From: Paenibacillus sp. YPG26
GTDB lineage: Bacteria; Bacillota; Bacilli; Paenibacillales; Paenibacillaceae
Direction of reading: 5' to 3'
DNA: 64,000 bases
Assembly: GCF_023704175.1 (NCBI RefSeq)
Contig: NZ_CP084530.1
Location: 3,658,001 to 3,722,000 of the forward strand
The notes under the pieces were generated by a model, which saw only the letters and a list, made by a program, of their open reading frames with translations, searched no databases and was not told the DNA's origin. Below are positions 32,103-41,552 of this stretch, piece by piece; within the stretch, counting starts at the first letter, position 1, and each line of letters opens with the position of its first letter. Made by a program: the position numbers and the translations under genes.

Positions 32103-33536
32103 CTAACCCTGCAGCTGCTTCGATGCGGCTGGCGGCTCGTGCGCCGCAGGATTCAGAAGCTTCTCCAGACCAAGCTCCGCGGCGGACTTCGCCTCCGCCC
32201 TGATGCCCCGGGACTGTTCCCGCTTCAGCACCACCATAATGGTCTGGAACAGAAGGCGTAAGTCCAGCATCGGGGAGTAATTCTTGATATACAGCAGATC
32301 GTAGCGAAGCTTATCTTCCGCAGAGGTTGTATAGTTCGCCTTCACCTGAGCGAGTCCTGTCAGGCCCGGCTTGACCATAAGCCTGTAGGTATAGTGCGGA
32401 AGCTCTGTCTTGAAGCTGGAAATGAAGAAGGCGCGTTCGGGTCTGGGACCGACCAGACTCATGTCTCCTCTGAGGACATTGATCAGCTGGGGAAGCTCGT
32501 CAATCCGGGTTGCGCGGATGAACTGGCCCAGTCTTGTAATTCTAGCATCCCCGTCCCCGGCAAGGATCGGCCCTGTACCCTGCTCCGCATTGTCGATCAT
32601 GCTCCGGAACTTGAGAAGATGGAAGGGCTTCTCATGCAGCCCGATCCGTTCCTGAACGAATAAGGCCCTGCCCCTTGAGGTTAGTGGAATGAGAATGAAC
32701 ATAAGCAGCATAATCGGTGAAGCCACAAGCAGCAGCAGCGAGGAGATCAGGAGATCGACCGACCGCTTCATCACGCGCTCGATCAGCGTAAGATGAGGAG
32801 GCATAATGGAGTAGATCATCAGATCATCGAGCTGCTGGGGCTCGGCATTGACAAGCGACAGTTCATAGAAGCCCGGTATCAGCAGTACCTCAATCTGCCT
32901 TGTCCCTGCGGCTCGGATCAGCGAGGACTTGGTATCCGCAGGAAGATCGTGGGCCAGAAGGACGGCGTCTACATCCTCCCACATGCTGTCAGATGGTGCG
33001 GCTTCATCTCCATCCATGACAACGACATATTGAAGATCCAGCCAGACACTGCCTTTGCCGAGCATTTGCTCCAGACCGCTGAGGTCGGCTTGATCCCGGC
33101 TTATCACAGCCATGGCCCGCTTGCGTCCAATTCCCTGGGATTGAATATAGAAGATAAGCAGACGAAGGCTGAAGGTAAGGAGAAGCTGGGTGAAGAAAGC
33201 CGTAATCACCACAGTCAGCGGTAAGCTGAGCGTCTTCAGCCAATAATTCAGTACAATGAGTTCCACAACAAATACGAGATGAGCAAGCATCAAATTATAC
33301 AGGTAGGTTCCAGGCTTCTGCCGCCCTGCAAAATCATACAAATAGAACATATAATAAGGCACCACGGTGAACAGACCCAGCCATGGGGCGTAGCCCAGAA
33401 AGGTGTTCCATTCCGGGAGAGGAATGTCCCCGTGATAGACAAGCTTGTAAGCTAGCATATAGCTGACATAGATGAACACGCAGTCCAACATCAGAACAAA
33501 CACTTTCATGCTCTTAAACCGAAACAGCCTGATCAT
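32103..33536 (-). CDS. Polyprenyl glycosylphosphotransferase (initiating sugar transferase)
   Basis: 477 residues. About five N-terminal spans, a central Rossmann-like region, then the bacterial sugar transferase domain (about 250-440) with KRSVDLLISS, FHLLKFRSM, TRIDELPQLINVL and GPRPERAF, the signature of WbaP/WcaJ-type enzymes. It moves a sugar-1-phosphate from a UDP-sugar to undecaprenyl phosphate, the first step of repeat-unit assembly. Its ATG overlaps the stop of the GT4 gene before it (ATGA). Confidence 0.95.
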   Translation of the reverse strand: MIRLFRFKSMKVFVLMLDCVFIYVSYMLAYKLVYHGDIPLPEWNTFLGYAPWLGLFTVVPYYMFYLYDFAGRQKPGTYLYNLMLAHLVFVVELIVLNYWLKTLSLPLTVVITAFFTQLLLTFSLRLLIFYIQSQGIGRKRAMAVISRDQADLSGLEQMLGKGSVWLDLQYVVVMDGDEAAPSDSMWEDVDAVLLAHDLPADTKSSLIRAAGTRQIEVLLIPGFYELSLVNAEPQQLDDLMIYSIMPPHLTLIERVMKRSVDLLISSLLLLVASPIMLLMFILIPLTSRGRALFVQERIGLHEKPFHLLKFRSMIDNAEQGTGPILAGDGDARITRLGQFIRATRIDELPQLINVLRGDMSLVGPRPERAFFISSFKTELPHYTYRLMVKPGLTGLAQVKANYTTSAEDKLRYDLLYIKNYSPMLDLRLLFQTIMVVLKREQSRGIRAEAKSAAELGLEKLLNPAAHEPPAASKQLQG

Positions 33537-34747
33537 CTCAGACGGGCAGCTCCTCTCTCCCTTGTTCTATTGTTAGCGAGAAGCTCGTCATACACTTCTC
33601 TCATCATGGGGCGGATTAGCTTCAAATCATACCGGGGAGCCATCTTCCTGCTCCGTTCCCCCATACGCCGCCGCAGCTGCGGGTCGTCATACAGCTCCTG
33701 CAATGCGGCGGCTGCAGCCTGGGAATCGTCTACGGGAATTACATATCCGTTATCCCCATGCAGGACAAGGTCCCTGCTGCCGCGCACGTCCGTAGCGAGA
33801 ATCGGCTTCCCTGCTGCAAGCCCCTCCAGCAGCACCTTGGGAAGGCCCTCCCGTCTCGACACCAAAGCAAGCACATCGGCTGCCTGCATCAGCTCCTGGA
33901 TATCCTGACGATAGCCAAGGAATTTCACCTGATCCTCCACTCCAAGCTGCTGGCACAGCTTGATATACTCAGCTTCCTCAGTCCCCACGCCCGCAAGCAG
34001 CAGGACCACGGGTACCCCCCGCTGTGTAAGACTATATACCGCATGGATCAGCTGCTGCTGGTTCTTGTTCCGGTTCAGTTCCGCGACACAGAGCACAACC
34101 AGCGAGGCCGCAGGGTTCCTGATCCCAAGCTCATTCCGGAGCTCTACCTCGCTGGCATTCGCCACGGGACTTAACAAGCTGATATCCACCCCCACTCCAG
34201 GCAGATAGACGACTCGATTCCTCACGGGAAAGCCGCTGGCCCGCTCATAATCCTCCTGATTGATCGTGATCAAGGTATCCGTGAACCTGGACATGAACCG
34301 CTCCAGCGGATAATAGATCAGCCAGCCAAGCCGGGATGACCCGGTATGGAAGTGAAACCCGTGGGCCGTGTACACTACACCCCTGCTGCCTGACAAGAGG
34401 GCAGCAAGCCGGGTGATCAGGCTGGCATTAGGGGTATGTACATGAATGAGATCGTATCTCTCCCGCCTAAGCCAACGGATCATCTGGAACAGGGCCTTCA
34501 CATTGCCCCAGGATAGCGGTCTGCGGCTGAAGGCAATATCCCGGCATTCAAAGCCCTCACTTGTGACCTTCTCCCGTCTATGATCAGGATGCCCGTAGGC
34601 ATGCACTTCCACGCCCTCGCGCCGGAGGTCCTCCATGAAAGGGAGGTGGAACGCAGCCAGATGTGAATATACCGTCGCCACATAAGCAGCTTTTCTAGGA
34701 GGAGCTGTATGCTTTGCCTGACTCATGTCCGATCGACTTTTGCCCAT
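33533..34747 (-). CDS. Glycosyltransferase family 4 (EpsD-like)
   Basis: 404 residues from the ATG at 34747, with GGGAG eight bases upstream; it starts inside the previous gene (53-base overlap). GT-B fold: N-terminal acceptor domain with YDLIHVHTPNASLI and VYTAHGFHFH, C-terminal donor domain with VAELNRNKNQ, FLGYRQDI and SRREGLPKVLLEGLAAGKP (the E-x7-E type motif). It adds a sugar to the lipid-linked repeat on the inner face of the membrane. Confidence 0.92.
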   Translation of the reverse strand: MGKSRSDMSQAKHTAPPRKAAYVATVYSHLAAFHLPFMEDLRREGVEVHAYGHPDHRREKVTSEGFECRDIAFSRRPLSWGNVKALFQMIRWLRRERYDLIHVHTPNASLITRLAALLSGSRGVVYTAHGFHFHTGSSRLGWLIYYPLERFMSRFTDTLITINQEDYERASGFPVRNRVVYLPGVGVDISLLSPVANASEVELRNELGIRNPAASLVVLCVAELNRNKNQQQLIHAVYSLTQRGVPVVLLLAGVGTEEAEYIKLCQQLGVEDQVKFLGYRQDIQELMQAADVLALVSRREGLPKVLLEGLAAGKPILATDVRGSRDLVLHGDNGYVIPVDDSQAAAAALQELYDDPQLRRRMGERSRKMAPRYDLKLIRPMMREVYDELLANNRTRERGAARLR

Positions 34748-35834
34748 AGAGGTTCTCCCATCGCTCAACAATCGTATTTATATTAAATTCGGCGTGAACA
34801 TATTCCCTTCCCGCGTGGCCCATTTCAGACCGTATTTCTTCCGGATTCGCCATGATCTTGATCATGCACGCCGCCAAATGATCCGGGTCGGACGCTCCTG
34901 CGAGATGTCCGTTCACACCCTCATGCACCACTTCCTTGTTCCCGCCCACATCCGTCGCTGCAATCGGCAGTCCGCTTGCGGAAGCTTCAAGCAGCACCAT
35001 GGGCAGCCCCTCCCATCTTGAGGACATCAAGTAACCGTCCGCCGCACTCATCAGGCGGGCTGCATCTGTCCGCATGCCAAGGAACCAAACGGCTTCGCCG
35101 AGCTTCAGCTTCCGGCACAGCTCCTCAAGCCTCGAGCGTTCCGGGCCGATCCCCGCAATCAAGAGACGGCTCTCTGGATAGACCTCAAGCACCCGGGCGA
35201 ATGCGAGAAGCATGGTCTCGTAATCTTTCTCCGGCACCAGACGCCCCAAGGCCAGCCAGATGAATCTGTCAGCCAGCTTCATCTCATCCCGCAGCTGTAT
35301 CCGGTCCTGCACTGAACGGCTGAAATGCTCAAGGTTGATGCCGTTGGGCATAAGGATAATTTTGCGGCGGGGAGCGGCCTTAATCTCGATATACCGGTCT
35401 ACCGCCTCCCTGCTAACATTCGTCATGAGATCACAGAGCGGATCTGTGATCCGGTAGAGCAGGTTCCGCAGCCATCCCCCCTCATTCATGCTGTGCGCGG
35501 TACAGATCAGAAGCCTCATCGGCACGAACAAGCGGGTTACCCTCGCCAGCAGGTTGGCATGCACCATATGGCTGTGAATCACATCCGGCTTGAATGAACG
35601 AATGAGTCTCCGCAGACGGAAGATGGCTCTGGGGTCGGGGATGCCTTTTCGCATATTCAGGGTATGGACCTCTACGCCCATCTCAGCCAGCTCATCCAGA
35701 TAAGCCACAGGCCGCACCATACTGATAAGCCAAATCTCGTAGCCCTTACTCCTAAGCGATCTGCACATATGAACGAGCTGGCTCTCGGCCCCCGCATAAT
35801 CAAATCCGGTAATAAGATACAGAACTCTTTTCAC
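34695..35834 (-). CDS. Glycosyltransferase family 4
   Basis: 379 residues; GTG start (VKRVLYLITGFDYAGAE) after GGGGAGGCGGAG, 35 bases inside the end of the polymerase gene. GT-B fold with the donor-side pattern ALGRLVPEKDYETML, FLGMRTD and SSRWEGLPMVLLEASASGLP. The sugar donor cannot be read from the sequence. Part of the overlapping run of exopolysaccharide genes. Confidence 0.92.
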   Translation of the reverse strand: MKRVLYLITGFDYAGAESQLVHMCRSLRSKGYEIWLISMVRPVAYLDELAEMGVEVHTLNMRKGIPDPRAIFRLRRLIRSFKPDVIHSHMVHANLLARVTRLFVPMRLLICTAHSMNEGGWLRNLLYRITDPLCDLMTNVSREAVDRYIEIKAAPRRKIILMPNGINLEHFSRSVQDRIQLRDEMKLADRFIWLALGRLVPEKDYETMLLAFARVLEVYPESRLLIAGIGPERSRLEELCRKLKLGEAVWFLGMRTDAARLMSAADGYLMSSRWEGLPMVLLEASASGLPIAATDVGGNKEVVHEGVNGHLAGASDPDHLAACMIKIMANPEEIRSEMGHAGREYVHAEFNINTIVERWENLYGQKSIGHESGKAYSSS

Positions 35835-37077
35835 TGCTCTCCGCCTCCCCGCTATGTCCTGTCCGCAAGAATGCAAGTGACACCCATGCAATCAGCATAT
35901 ACTCATAGTTGAAGCCAAAGTCTCCGCTGAGCAGGGCGCACCCTAGCGACTGAATCAGCAGCACCATTAGAACCGGATGAGCCCGGGCCGACCACAGTGA
36001 GAACAGATACGCCGCCAGCCACATGAACAATCCGGTAATGCCAAGCTCGCTGGCCATCTCAATAATAATGTTGTGCGGGAACTCCTTCTGAACAGGCGGA
36101 GTGCTGCCCCCAAGACCCGAGCCGAAGAAGGGTTGCTCCTGAAAAGATTCAAGCGCCCGGATCTGCAGATCCATGCGTCCGAGAAAGTTATCGTCTCCCT
36201 TCAGCTGACTCTGGCTGAACAGCACCGTGAACCGGCTGCTTCCAATCCACTGTCCCAGCTGCTCCGAGTACAGGCCGGCAGCCGCAGCAGCGAGCAAGAC
36301 CGATCCGGCTATGGCAGCGGTGTACCGCTTCAGATTGCGCAGCTCCCCGTTCTTATACTTTTTGTATAAAATGTAGGCTAGGATAAGCACATTCGCGGCA
36401 ACAAAGGAGGCGACAGGCCCCCTTGACTGCGTAGCGAACGCAGAGGTCAGAGCGGCTCCGAGCGTGACCAGCCGCAGCAGCCAGGGGATATTCCTTCCCC
36501 AGATTGCGACCGCGGCCGCAATCAGCGAGATGCGGGCATTGAAGATCGGATTATCTCCGGGCAGCGTCAGTCTTCCAGGGTACTCGGAGCTGTATTGGCC
36601 GAAGAGGAGATGCGTCGCCGCATAGGCAAGCCCGAACAAAGCGACGATGGTCCAGGAGAGCTTGCCGTATCTTTTGCAGAGAATATAGGTGTACAAGCCA
36701 GGAATGACGGCTCTGATTATTAAGAGAAGCTCTTTGGACAGACCGCTGGAATTCATAGGCGCCCAGGCATAGGACAGGACACAGTAGCTTAGGAACAGAC
36801 CCCATAACCATAGACCCTCATTGCTGAACATTTCCCTGAGAATGTCCGGCTTCTCGAACAGGGCAATGATAACGAAGAGCAGAGGAGCGCCCACCAGAAG
36901 AATGAAGGAATTCACGGGAATATACTGCTTGTAGAAATAACCGACCGCATCAAAAAAGATACTGAAGCCCAGCACATAACCCGCATCCAGCCTAAGCCCC
37001 AGCTGAAGAATGCACTGGATGCCGAAGATCAGAATCACGAGAACCAGCAGAAGAATCAGAATGAGCTGAACATTCAC
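35800..37077 (-). CDS. O-antigen ligase/polymerase-like membrane protein (Wzy)
   Basis: 425 residues with about 11-12 spans. A large outer loop holds the Wzy_C/ligase motif: RALESFQEQPFFGSGLGGS followed by PHNIIIEMASELGI. It should polymerise the lipid-linked repeats on the outer face of the membrane. Its ATG overlaps the stop of the GT gene before it (ATGA at 37074-37077). Polymerase rather than ligase is inferred from the Wzx/Wzz context. Confidence 0.88.
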   Translation of the reverse strand: MNVQLILILLLVLVILIFGIQCILQLGLRLDAGYVLGFSIFFDAVGYFYKQYIPVNSFILLVGAPLLFVIIALFEKPDILREMFSNEGLWLWGLFLSYCVLSYAWAPMNSSGLSKELLLIIRAVIPGLYTYILCKRYGKLSWTIVALFGLAYAATHLLFGQYSSEYPGRLTLPGDNPIFNARISLIAAAVAIWGRNIPWLLRLVTLGAALTSAFATQSRGPVASFVAANVLILAYILYKKYKNGELRNLKRYTAAIAGSVLLAAAAAGLYSEQLGQWIGSSRFTVLFSQSQLKGDDNFLGRMDLQIRALESFQEQPFFGSGLGGSTPPVQKEFPHNIIIEMASELGITGLFMWLAAYLFSLWSARAHPVLMVLLIQSLGCALLSGDFGFNYEYMLIAWVSLAFLRTGHSGEAESSEKSSVSYYRI

Positions 37078-38198
37078 GTTCGTTCACCCTTGTCCCGGAT
37101 CAGCTCCATGTAACCAAGCCGCTGCGCCTCCTTCACCCGGGCATCCAGATGGCTGATGCTCTTTCTGGGCACCTTCTTCCCCTTCCATGCGCTGGCAAAA
37201 GCATCAATCTCCGCAAGACCATCCCTCACATTGCCCGGGCGGTTAGGCAGCTGAAGGATGAACGGCACCGGCCCCCGGAAGTCCGTCTCCTCATACGCTG
37301 TGATGACAGGCAGCCCGTTCGCCAGATACTCTCTGACCTTCAGCGGCGACGCCTCCTCCATCCGCTTCCGGTGGAGGGCAAGCGTCCCGATCGCAAGATC
37401 CGCCCGCTCCAGCAGCGGCTGGTACTGCTCCCGGACGAGCCTGCCGTGAAAGATCATATTGGCGGGGGCGGGCTCCGCCAGCTCAGACGCATCCACCCCG
37501 ATGATATCGAAGCTCCACCCTGGCCTGGCCCAAGCTAGCTCAGCGATCGCGTCAACTCCATGCCAGGCCTGGCCTGGAGAGCCGATGAAGACGAGCTGTA
37601 TAGCGTCGGTCTGGGTGGACAGGGACAGTTCCGGGGGCTTGCTGCTAGGGCTGTGGCCAACCAGCTCATCATCCAGACAGATTCCATTGCCAATGATGAT
37701 GCTGTGCCGCGCATAGCGGCTGAATTCCGGCACCCCGGACAGCTCCCTGCTTACAAAAACATTCCCCCACGCTGCCCGCAGCACCAGGGCCCGGGTTAGC
37801 CGGTGTACAACGTATCGCAGATCCTTGTCCATCCGCATCTCTGTGAGATCATTGCTGTTAATCTCTAGCACGGAGGGAAAATCTCGCAGAAGTCCAGGAA
37901 GAGCGTAGTAATAGTGGTCAAACCGGTGATAGATCACGTCCGGCTTCCACCGCCGAACCTGCCGGGCCAGCTTGCGAAAGTCCAGCATGCGGGACAAACC
38001 TCCCTGATAAGACTGTGCCACCACTTCAACACCGGCGGATTCCAGCTCTTCTGCCCACTCCTCTCCTGTTCCGCCCGTGAACAGGAAGAGTCCCACCTGA
38101 TGACCGAGCCGCGTCCATTCCGAGATCTGACTGGCTGCTTTTTTGAACACACCGCTCTGGGGACCTTCATTCCAATGGATTACGTAGGCGATTTTCAC
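37074..38198 (-). CDS. Glycosyltransferase (GT-B, family 4-like)
   Basis: 374 residues starting MKIAYVIHWNEGPQSGVFKK. N-terminal acceptor domain with KPDVIYHRFDHYYYA; donor domain with LVFIGSPGQAWHGVD and MEEASPLKVREYLANGLPVI. The E-x7-E motif is only partly kept (EEASPLKVREYLANG). Overlaps both neighbours by ATGA, so translation is coupled. Donor and linkage unknown. Confidence 0.88.
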   Translation of the reverse strand: MKIAYVIHWNEGPQSGVFKKAASQISEWTRLGHQVGLFLFTGGTGEEWAEELESAGVEVVAQSYQGGLSRMLDFRKLARQVRRWKPDVIYHRFDHYYYALPGLLRDFPSVLEINSNDLTEMRMDKDLRYVVHRLTRALVLRAAWGNVFVSRELSGVPEFSRYARHSIIIGNGICLDDELVGHSPSSKPPELSLSTQTDAIQLVFIGSPGQAWHGVDAIAELAWARPGWSFDIIGVDASELAEPAPANMIFHGRLVREQYQPLLERADLAIGTLALHRKRMEEASPLKVREYLANGLPVITAYEETDFRGPVPFILQLPNRPGNVRDGLAEIDAFASAWKGKKVPRKSISHLDARVKEAQRLGYMELIRDKGERT

Positions 38199-39607
38199 TG
38201 GACACTCACCCTTTTTGGATTATGGATGCTGAGCTTCTCAAGACATGCCTGATAGAGCTCCCTGTCGGAGGACCTCATCAGCTGGCTGTTATGCCACAGC
38301 AGCGTGAAGTCCCCCGCATATTTCGCACACTGACCGTAGTAATGGAGGATGGTTCGCAGCGCCTTTTCCCCCTTCAGGCCCATGTAATTCTGATGCACAA
38401 TTGTCTGATCCATCACAATCAGTGGACGCTCGCGCAGCTTGAGCGGCTGCCGGGTTAGAACATTGAACACTGGAAATTCGTAACAGACCCCGCACCGGAA
38501 CCCGGCAAGATCCGCATAGATCAGCGTGCTGTCATAATGCAGGCCCGCATCCTCCCAGTGCTGCCACGTATCCGGGGCCCGCCATCGGAGATAATGCTGT
38601 CTGCCGCCCCATTCCTGCTGGGAAATACCGCATTCTTCAGCAGCGCTCCGCAGGATGTCATACTGCCGGCGAATCCGCTCCGGGCTAAGATAAGTCTGAT
38701 AAGCAGGGTGGAGCCCTATCTCATGTCCGCGCTGATGAATCTCTCTTAAGAGACTGCGAATATTGGGGTCGGTCATCTGATAATTGCCATCCATACCCGG
38801 CTCAGTCTCCTGGGTAATGAAGTAGAAGCTGCTGCGGAGCCCGTGCTGTTCACTGAGGTCCATAAGCCACTGGAAGGTGTTAAAAGGATCTGCGCTTAAG
38901 TCGCGAAAGCCCCGGCGCAGCATCCCGGCCTTCTTCATGGCCGATTCCGTATCCCAGCGGCGGAGCGCGTCCGCGGCGCTCTCCTTGATTACACTCAGGA
39001 AGCTCCGGCCGTAGACGAAGAAGGGCGCGTCCACATCATGACTGATGAGCTTCCTGGGTTCACGCTCCTTCCGCTGAAGCTCCGGCCACAGCTGGTGCAG
39101 GCAGGCGTAGAGAATCTCCACGTACTCATTGACGATGGGACGATCCAGAAATCCGGCCTGATACGCAACCGAGCTGTAAGCCGCGAAGCGGTCATGCCGG
39201 TCCCGCTCCCGGACAACCAGCTCCTCATACCTCGCCAGCATGAAGAAGGAGCTGCCGAACAGATCAATTCCGCAGGCAATCCTCTCTCCCTCTGTATAGA
39301 TAAAAGTTCCCTTCCGGTTAGGTCTGCCGTAGATTACAGGAACAGAGCCGAACCCCGGAACTACCGCCTCTTGCAGTGGAAGCTCCGGCATTGAACCGGG
39401 CTTGAGCCAATCCGCGTCCCGGGTGCGGAGGAACACATCCGCAAGAAGCAGTGAGGCACCGGCCTGGCTTCCGAACCCGGTTATCTCAATATCTTCCCGT
39501 TCTTCATAGGACACGGAATAATCCAGACCGAGAAACTCTTCTAGAATCACCCGGTAGATATACTCCCTTTCCGGCCTGCGCTCTAATGGAGAACGTAGCA
39601 TTAGCAT
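38195..39607 (-). CDS. Polysaccharide deacetylase-like protein (NodB-type fold)
   Basis: 470 residues. The N-terminal 190 residues are an extra domain; the C-terminal half is a CE4-like barrel with SHDVD (metal Asp), GHEIGLHPAYQTY (His pair), RQHYLRWRAP and LLWHNS (catalytic His). No signal peptide, so it is cytoplasmic or acts on a nucleotide- or lipid-linked sugar. Proteins of this build occur in capsule loci; substrate unknown. Ten bases after the flippase stop. Confidence 0.85.
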   Translation of the reverse strand: MLMLRSPLERRPEREYIYRVILEEFLGLDYSVSYEEREDIEITGFGSQAGASLLLADVFLRTRDADWLKPGSMPELPLQEAVVPGFGSVPVIYGRPNRKGTFIYTEGERIACGIDLFGSSFFMLARYEELVVRERDRHDRFAAYSSVAYQAGFLDRPIVNEYVEILYACLHQLWPELQRKEREPRKLISHDVDAPFFVYGRSFLSVIKESAADALRRWDTESAMKKAGMLRRGFRDLSADPFNTFQWLMDLSEQHGLRSSFYFITQETEPGMDGNYQMTDPNIRSLLREIHQRGHEIGLHPAYQTYLSPERIRRQYDILRSAAEECGISQQEWGGRQHYLRWRAPDTWQHWEDAGLHYDSTLIYADLAGFRCGVCYEFPVFNVLTRQPLKLRERPLIVMDQTIVHQNYMGLKGEKALRTILHYYGQCAKYAGDFTLLWHNSQLMRSSDRELYQACLEKLSIHNPKRVSVQ

Positions 39608-39617
39608 CGCGATCTCG

Positions 39618-41546
39618 TTACCCTCGTTCCTTTGTATTTTGAGTGACGGAGCTGCCTGACTGCAGGCTTGTTGATGGCCCTTCGGAAGGCTCCGCTGAAG
39701 CGATGGCTTCCGAATCGGAGGAGGCTCTATCCGCTGACACAGCTAACCCCGGGTCCGATGGAATCTGCTGCTGAGCCGCTTCATTCTGCGGCCCTTCATC
39801 CTGCTCATCTTCATCCTGCCTCGCTTCATCCTGCTTGGCTTGATTCTGCCCGGCTCCACCTTGCCTGGTTTCACCCTGCCCAACTTCACTCTGCCTCGCT
39901 TCATCCCAGGCGGCTTGATCCTGCTGCCGGATCTCATTCCGCTCTGCCTCATCCTGCCTCGCTTCATCCTGCTCACCTTCATCCTGTCTCGCTTCATCCT
40001 GTCCGGCCGTACCCTGCCCGGCAGCCTGCATAATATGCCTAGCTGCATCAGCATAGGTGATCCTCTCCCGCAGCCTGCTGCTGTCCCGGATCTCCCGCTG
40101 TTCCCGAAGCCATCGAAGCTTCACCTCATACAGCTCCTGTCCGCAGATATCGCGGACTTCGGGCATTTCAAGCCGAGCTTCTTCATCAGAGGGCGCCGGG
40201 TCCGCCGGATGTTCTCCCGCTCCTAGTGCATGGCGGCGTAGAGCACCCACTTCCCCGTTCCCTCCGCCAGACTCGTATTTCTTAATGGACATCCAGGATA
40301 ATCCAAGATGAAGAACATAGCCGAGTGTGGAGGCAAGGCTGAAGAACATAATCACCATCTCCGGCGTCTGGTTCGTGTACAGTGCCAGAACCAGTGCCGA
40401 GGCAATGATGAATGCACGGATAATCTCCCGGTATAAATGGAGCTCCTGCCTCTCCATAACATCAATGGTGCTGCCAACGGAATTGGCTACGAACTGGCTT
40501 AAATACATCACCGACAGAATACGAATGTAGTGTCCGGACTCCCTCCACTCATCACCGAACAGGAGAGAGAACGCAGCCGGACCGATGGTGAAGAAGACCG
40601 CAATGATGGCAAGTCCCAATACGAAGACATGCCGCACAGTCTTGAGGAACAATGGCCGCAGCTGGCCGGGGTCCGAAATCATATATTGGGATGACTCTGC
40701 CAGATACACATTGCGGACAGAGCTCATAATGAGTGTCATCGGTGAACCCAGAATACGCTGTCCCAGCGCGAACCAGCCGGCTACATGGACTCCATAAAAG
40801 GTTGCCAGCCATATCGTCGGCAGATAGATGACCACGCTGTTAAGCATATTGGATGCCAGTGACAGCTGAGGGAAACGCCTATACCGATAGGCGCTCTCCC
40901 GCAGATCCGGCCACTTGAGCCGAATGGAATGCTGCCGCATGTCACTGCGCCACTGCTTCCACTGGGGAAGCAAGCCGCCGAACCTTCCGAGAATGTCCCC
41001 CGCAATCAGTCCGAGCGGCCCGAAGTGAAATAAGCTTAGGGTTATCTGCGAGGACACCTGCCCGATGCTCTGCGTATACTTGGTTCTGGCGAGCTTGTGG
41101 TAATGCTTCTTCCGGATCAGCCAGTAGTTCAGAATCTGGTAACAGCCCCCGAAGAACAGGCTGATAGCGAACAGCAAGGAGTAGTGGGGCAGGTCTCGGT
41201 CCTGCAGCCAGACCGAGAGCGGCTGCTGGAGCAGATAGATCGCAATCCCGCTGACCACACTCACCCCGCTGCAGATCAGCAGACATAGTCCGAGAACGCT
41301 GGAGGCTGTCTTGTCGTCTTCGGGCAGCGTGACGGCATTTTCATAGGAGAAGGACACCAGCATTAGCAGAATACCCATGACGGACAAGTAGATAGAGTAG
41401 GTGCCGTATTCAGCCGGGGTATATAATCTTGTCACTAGCGGCAGTGTCGCAAGAATGATCAGCTGGCTGATCAATGTGCCGCTGGCAAGCACAAGGACAC
41501 TGCGTAAGAATTTATCCAGCGCTAGCTTTCTGAAATAATTCCGCAT
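39618..41546 (-). CDS. Flippase (Wzx/MATE-like) with an acidic repeat tail
   Basis: 642 residues. About 12 spans (residues 15-425) with the polysaccharide exporter pattern (LYTPAEYGTYSIYLS, GWFALGQRILGSP). It flips the lipid-linked repeat across the membrane. Unusually, about 215 residues follow the last span: a charged linker, then degenerate five-residue repeats of the form Q-D-E-A-R / Q-D-E-G-E (about 525-600), then a Ser-rich end. Typical Wzx proteins are 400-500 residues. The tail should face the cytoplasm. Confidence 0.92.
   Translation of the reverse strand: MRNYFRKLALDKFLRSVLVLASGTLISQLIILATLPLVTRLYTPAEYGTYSIYLSVMGILLMLVSFSYENAVTLPEDDKTASSVLGLCLLICSGVSVVSGIAIYLLQQPLSVWLQDRDLPHYSLLFAISLFFGGCYQILNYWLIRKKHYHKLARTKYTQSIGQVSSQITLSLFHFGPLGLIAGDILGRFGGLLPQWKQWRSDMRQHSIRLKWPDLRESAYRYRRFPQLSLASNMLNSVVIYLPTIWLATFYGVHVAGWFALGQRILGSPMTLIMSSVRNVYLAESSQYMISDPGQLRPLFLKTVRHVFVLGLAIIAVFFTIGPAAFSLLFGDEWRESGHYIRILSVMYLSQFVANSVGSTIDVMERQELHLYREIIRAFIIASALVLALYTNQTPEMVIMFFSLASTLGYVLHLGLSWMSIKKYESGGGNGEVGALRRHALGAGEHPADPAPSDEEARLEMPEVRDICGQELYEVKLRWLREQREIRDSSRLRERITYADAARHIMQAAGQGTAGQDEARQDEGEQDEARQDEAERNEIRQQDQAAWDEARQSEVGQGETRQGGAGQNQAKQDEARQDEDEQDEGPQNEAAQQQIPSDPGLAVSADRASSDSEAIASAEPSEGPSTSLQSGSSVTQNTKERG
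39776..40011 (-). repeat. In-frame 15-bp minisatellite encoding the flippase tail
   Basis: Degenerate 15-base units (plus strand: TTCATCCTGCCTCGC type) encode about 15 pentapeptides rich in Gln, Asp, Glu and Arg. Units drift but stay in frame. Confidence 0.8.
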
Positions 41547-41552
41547 GGGTTC

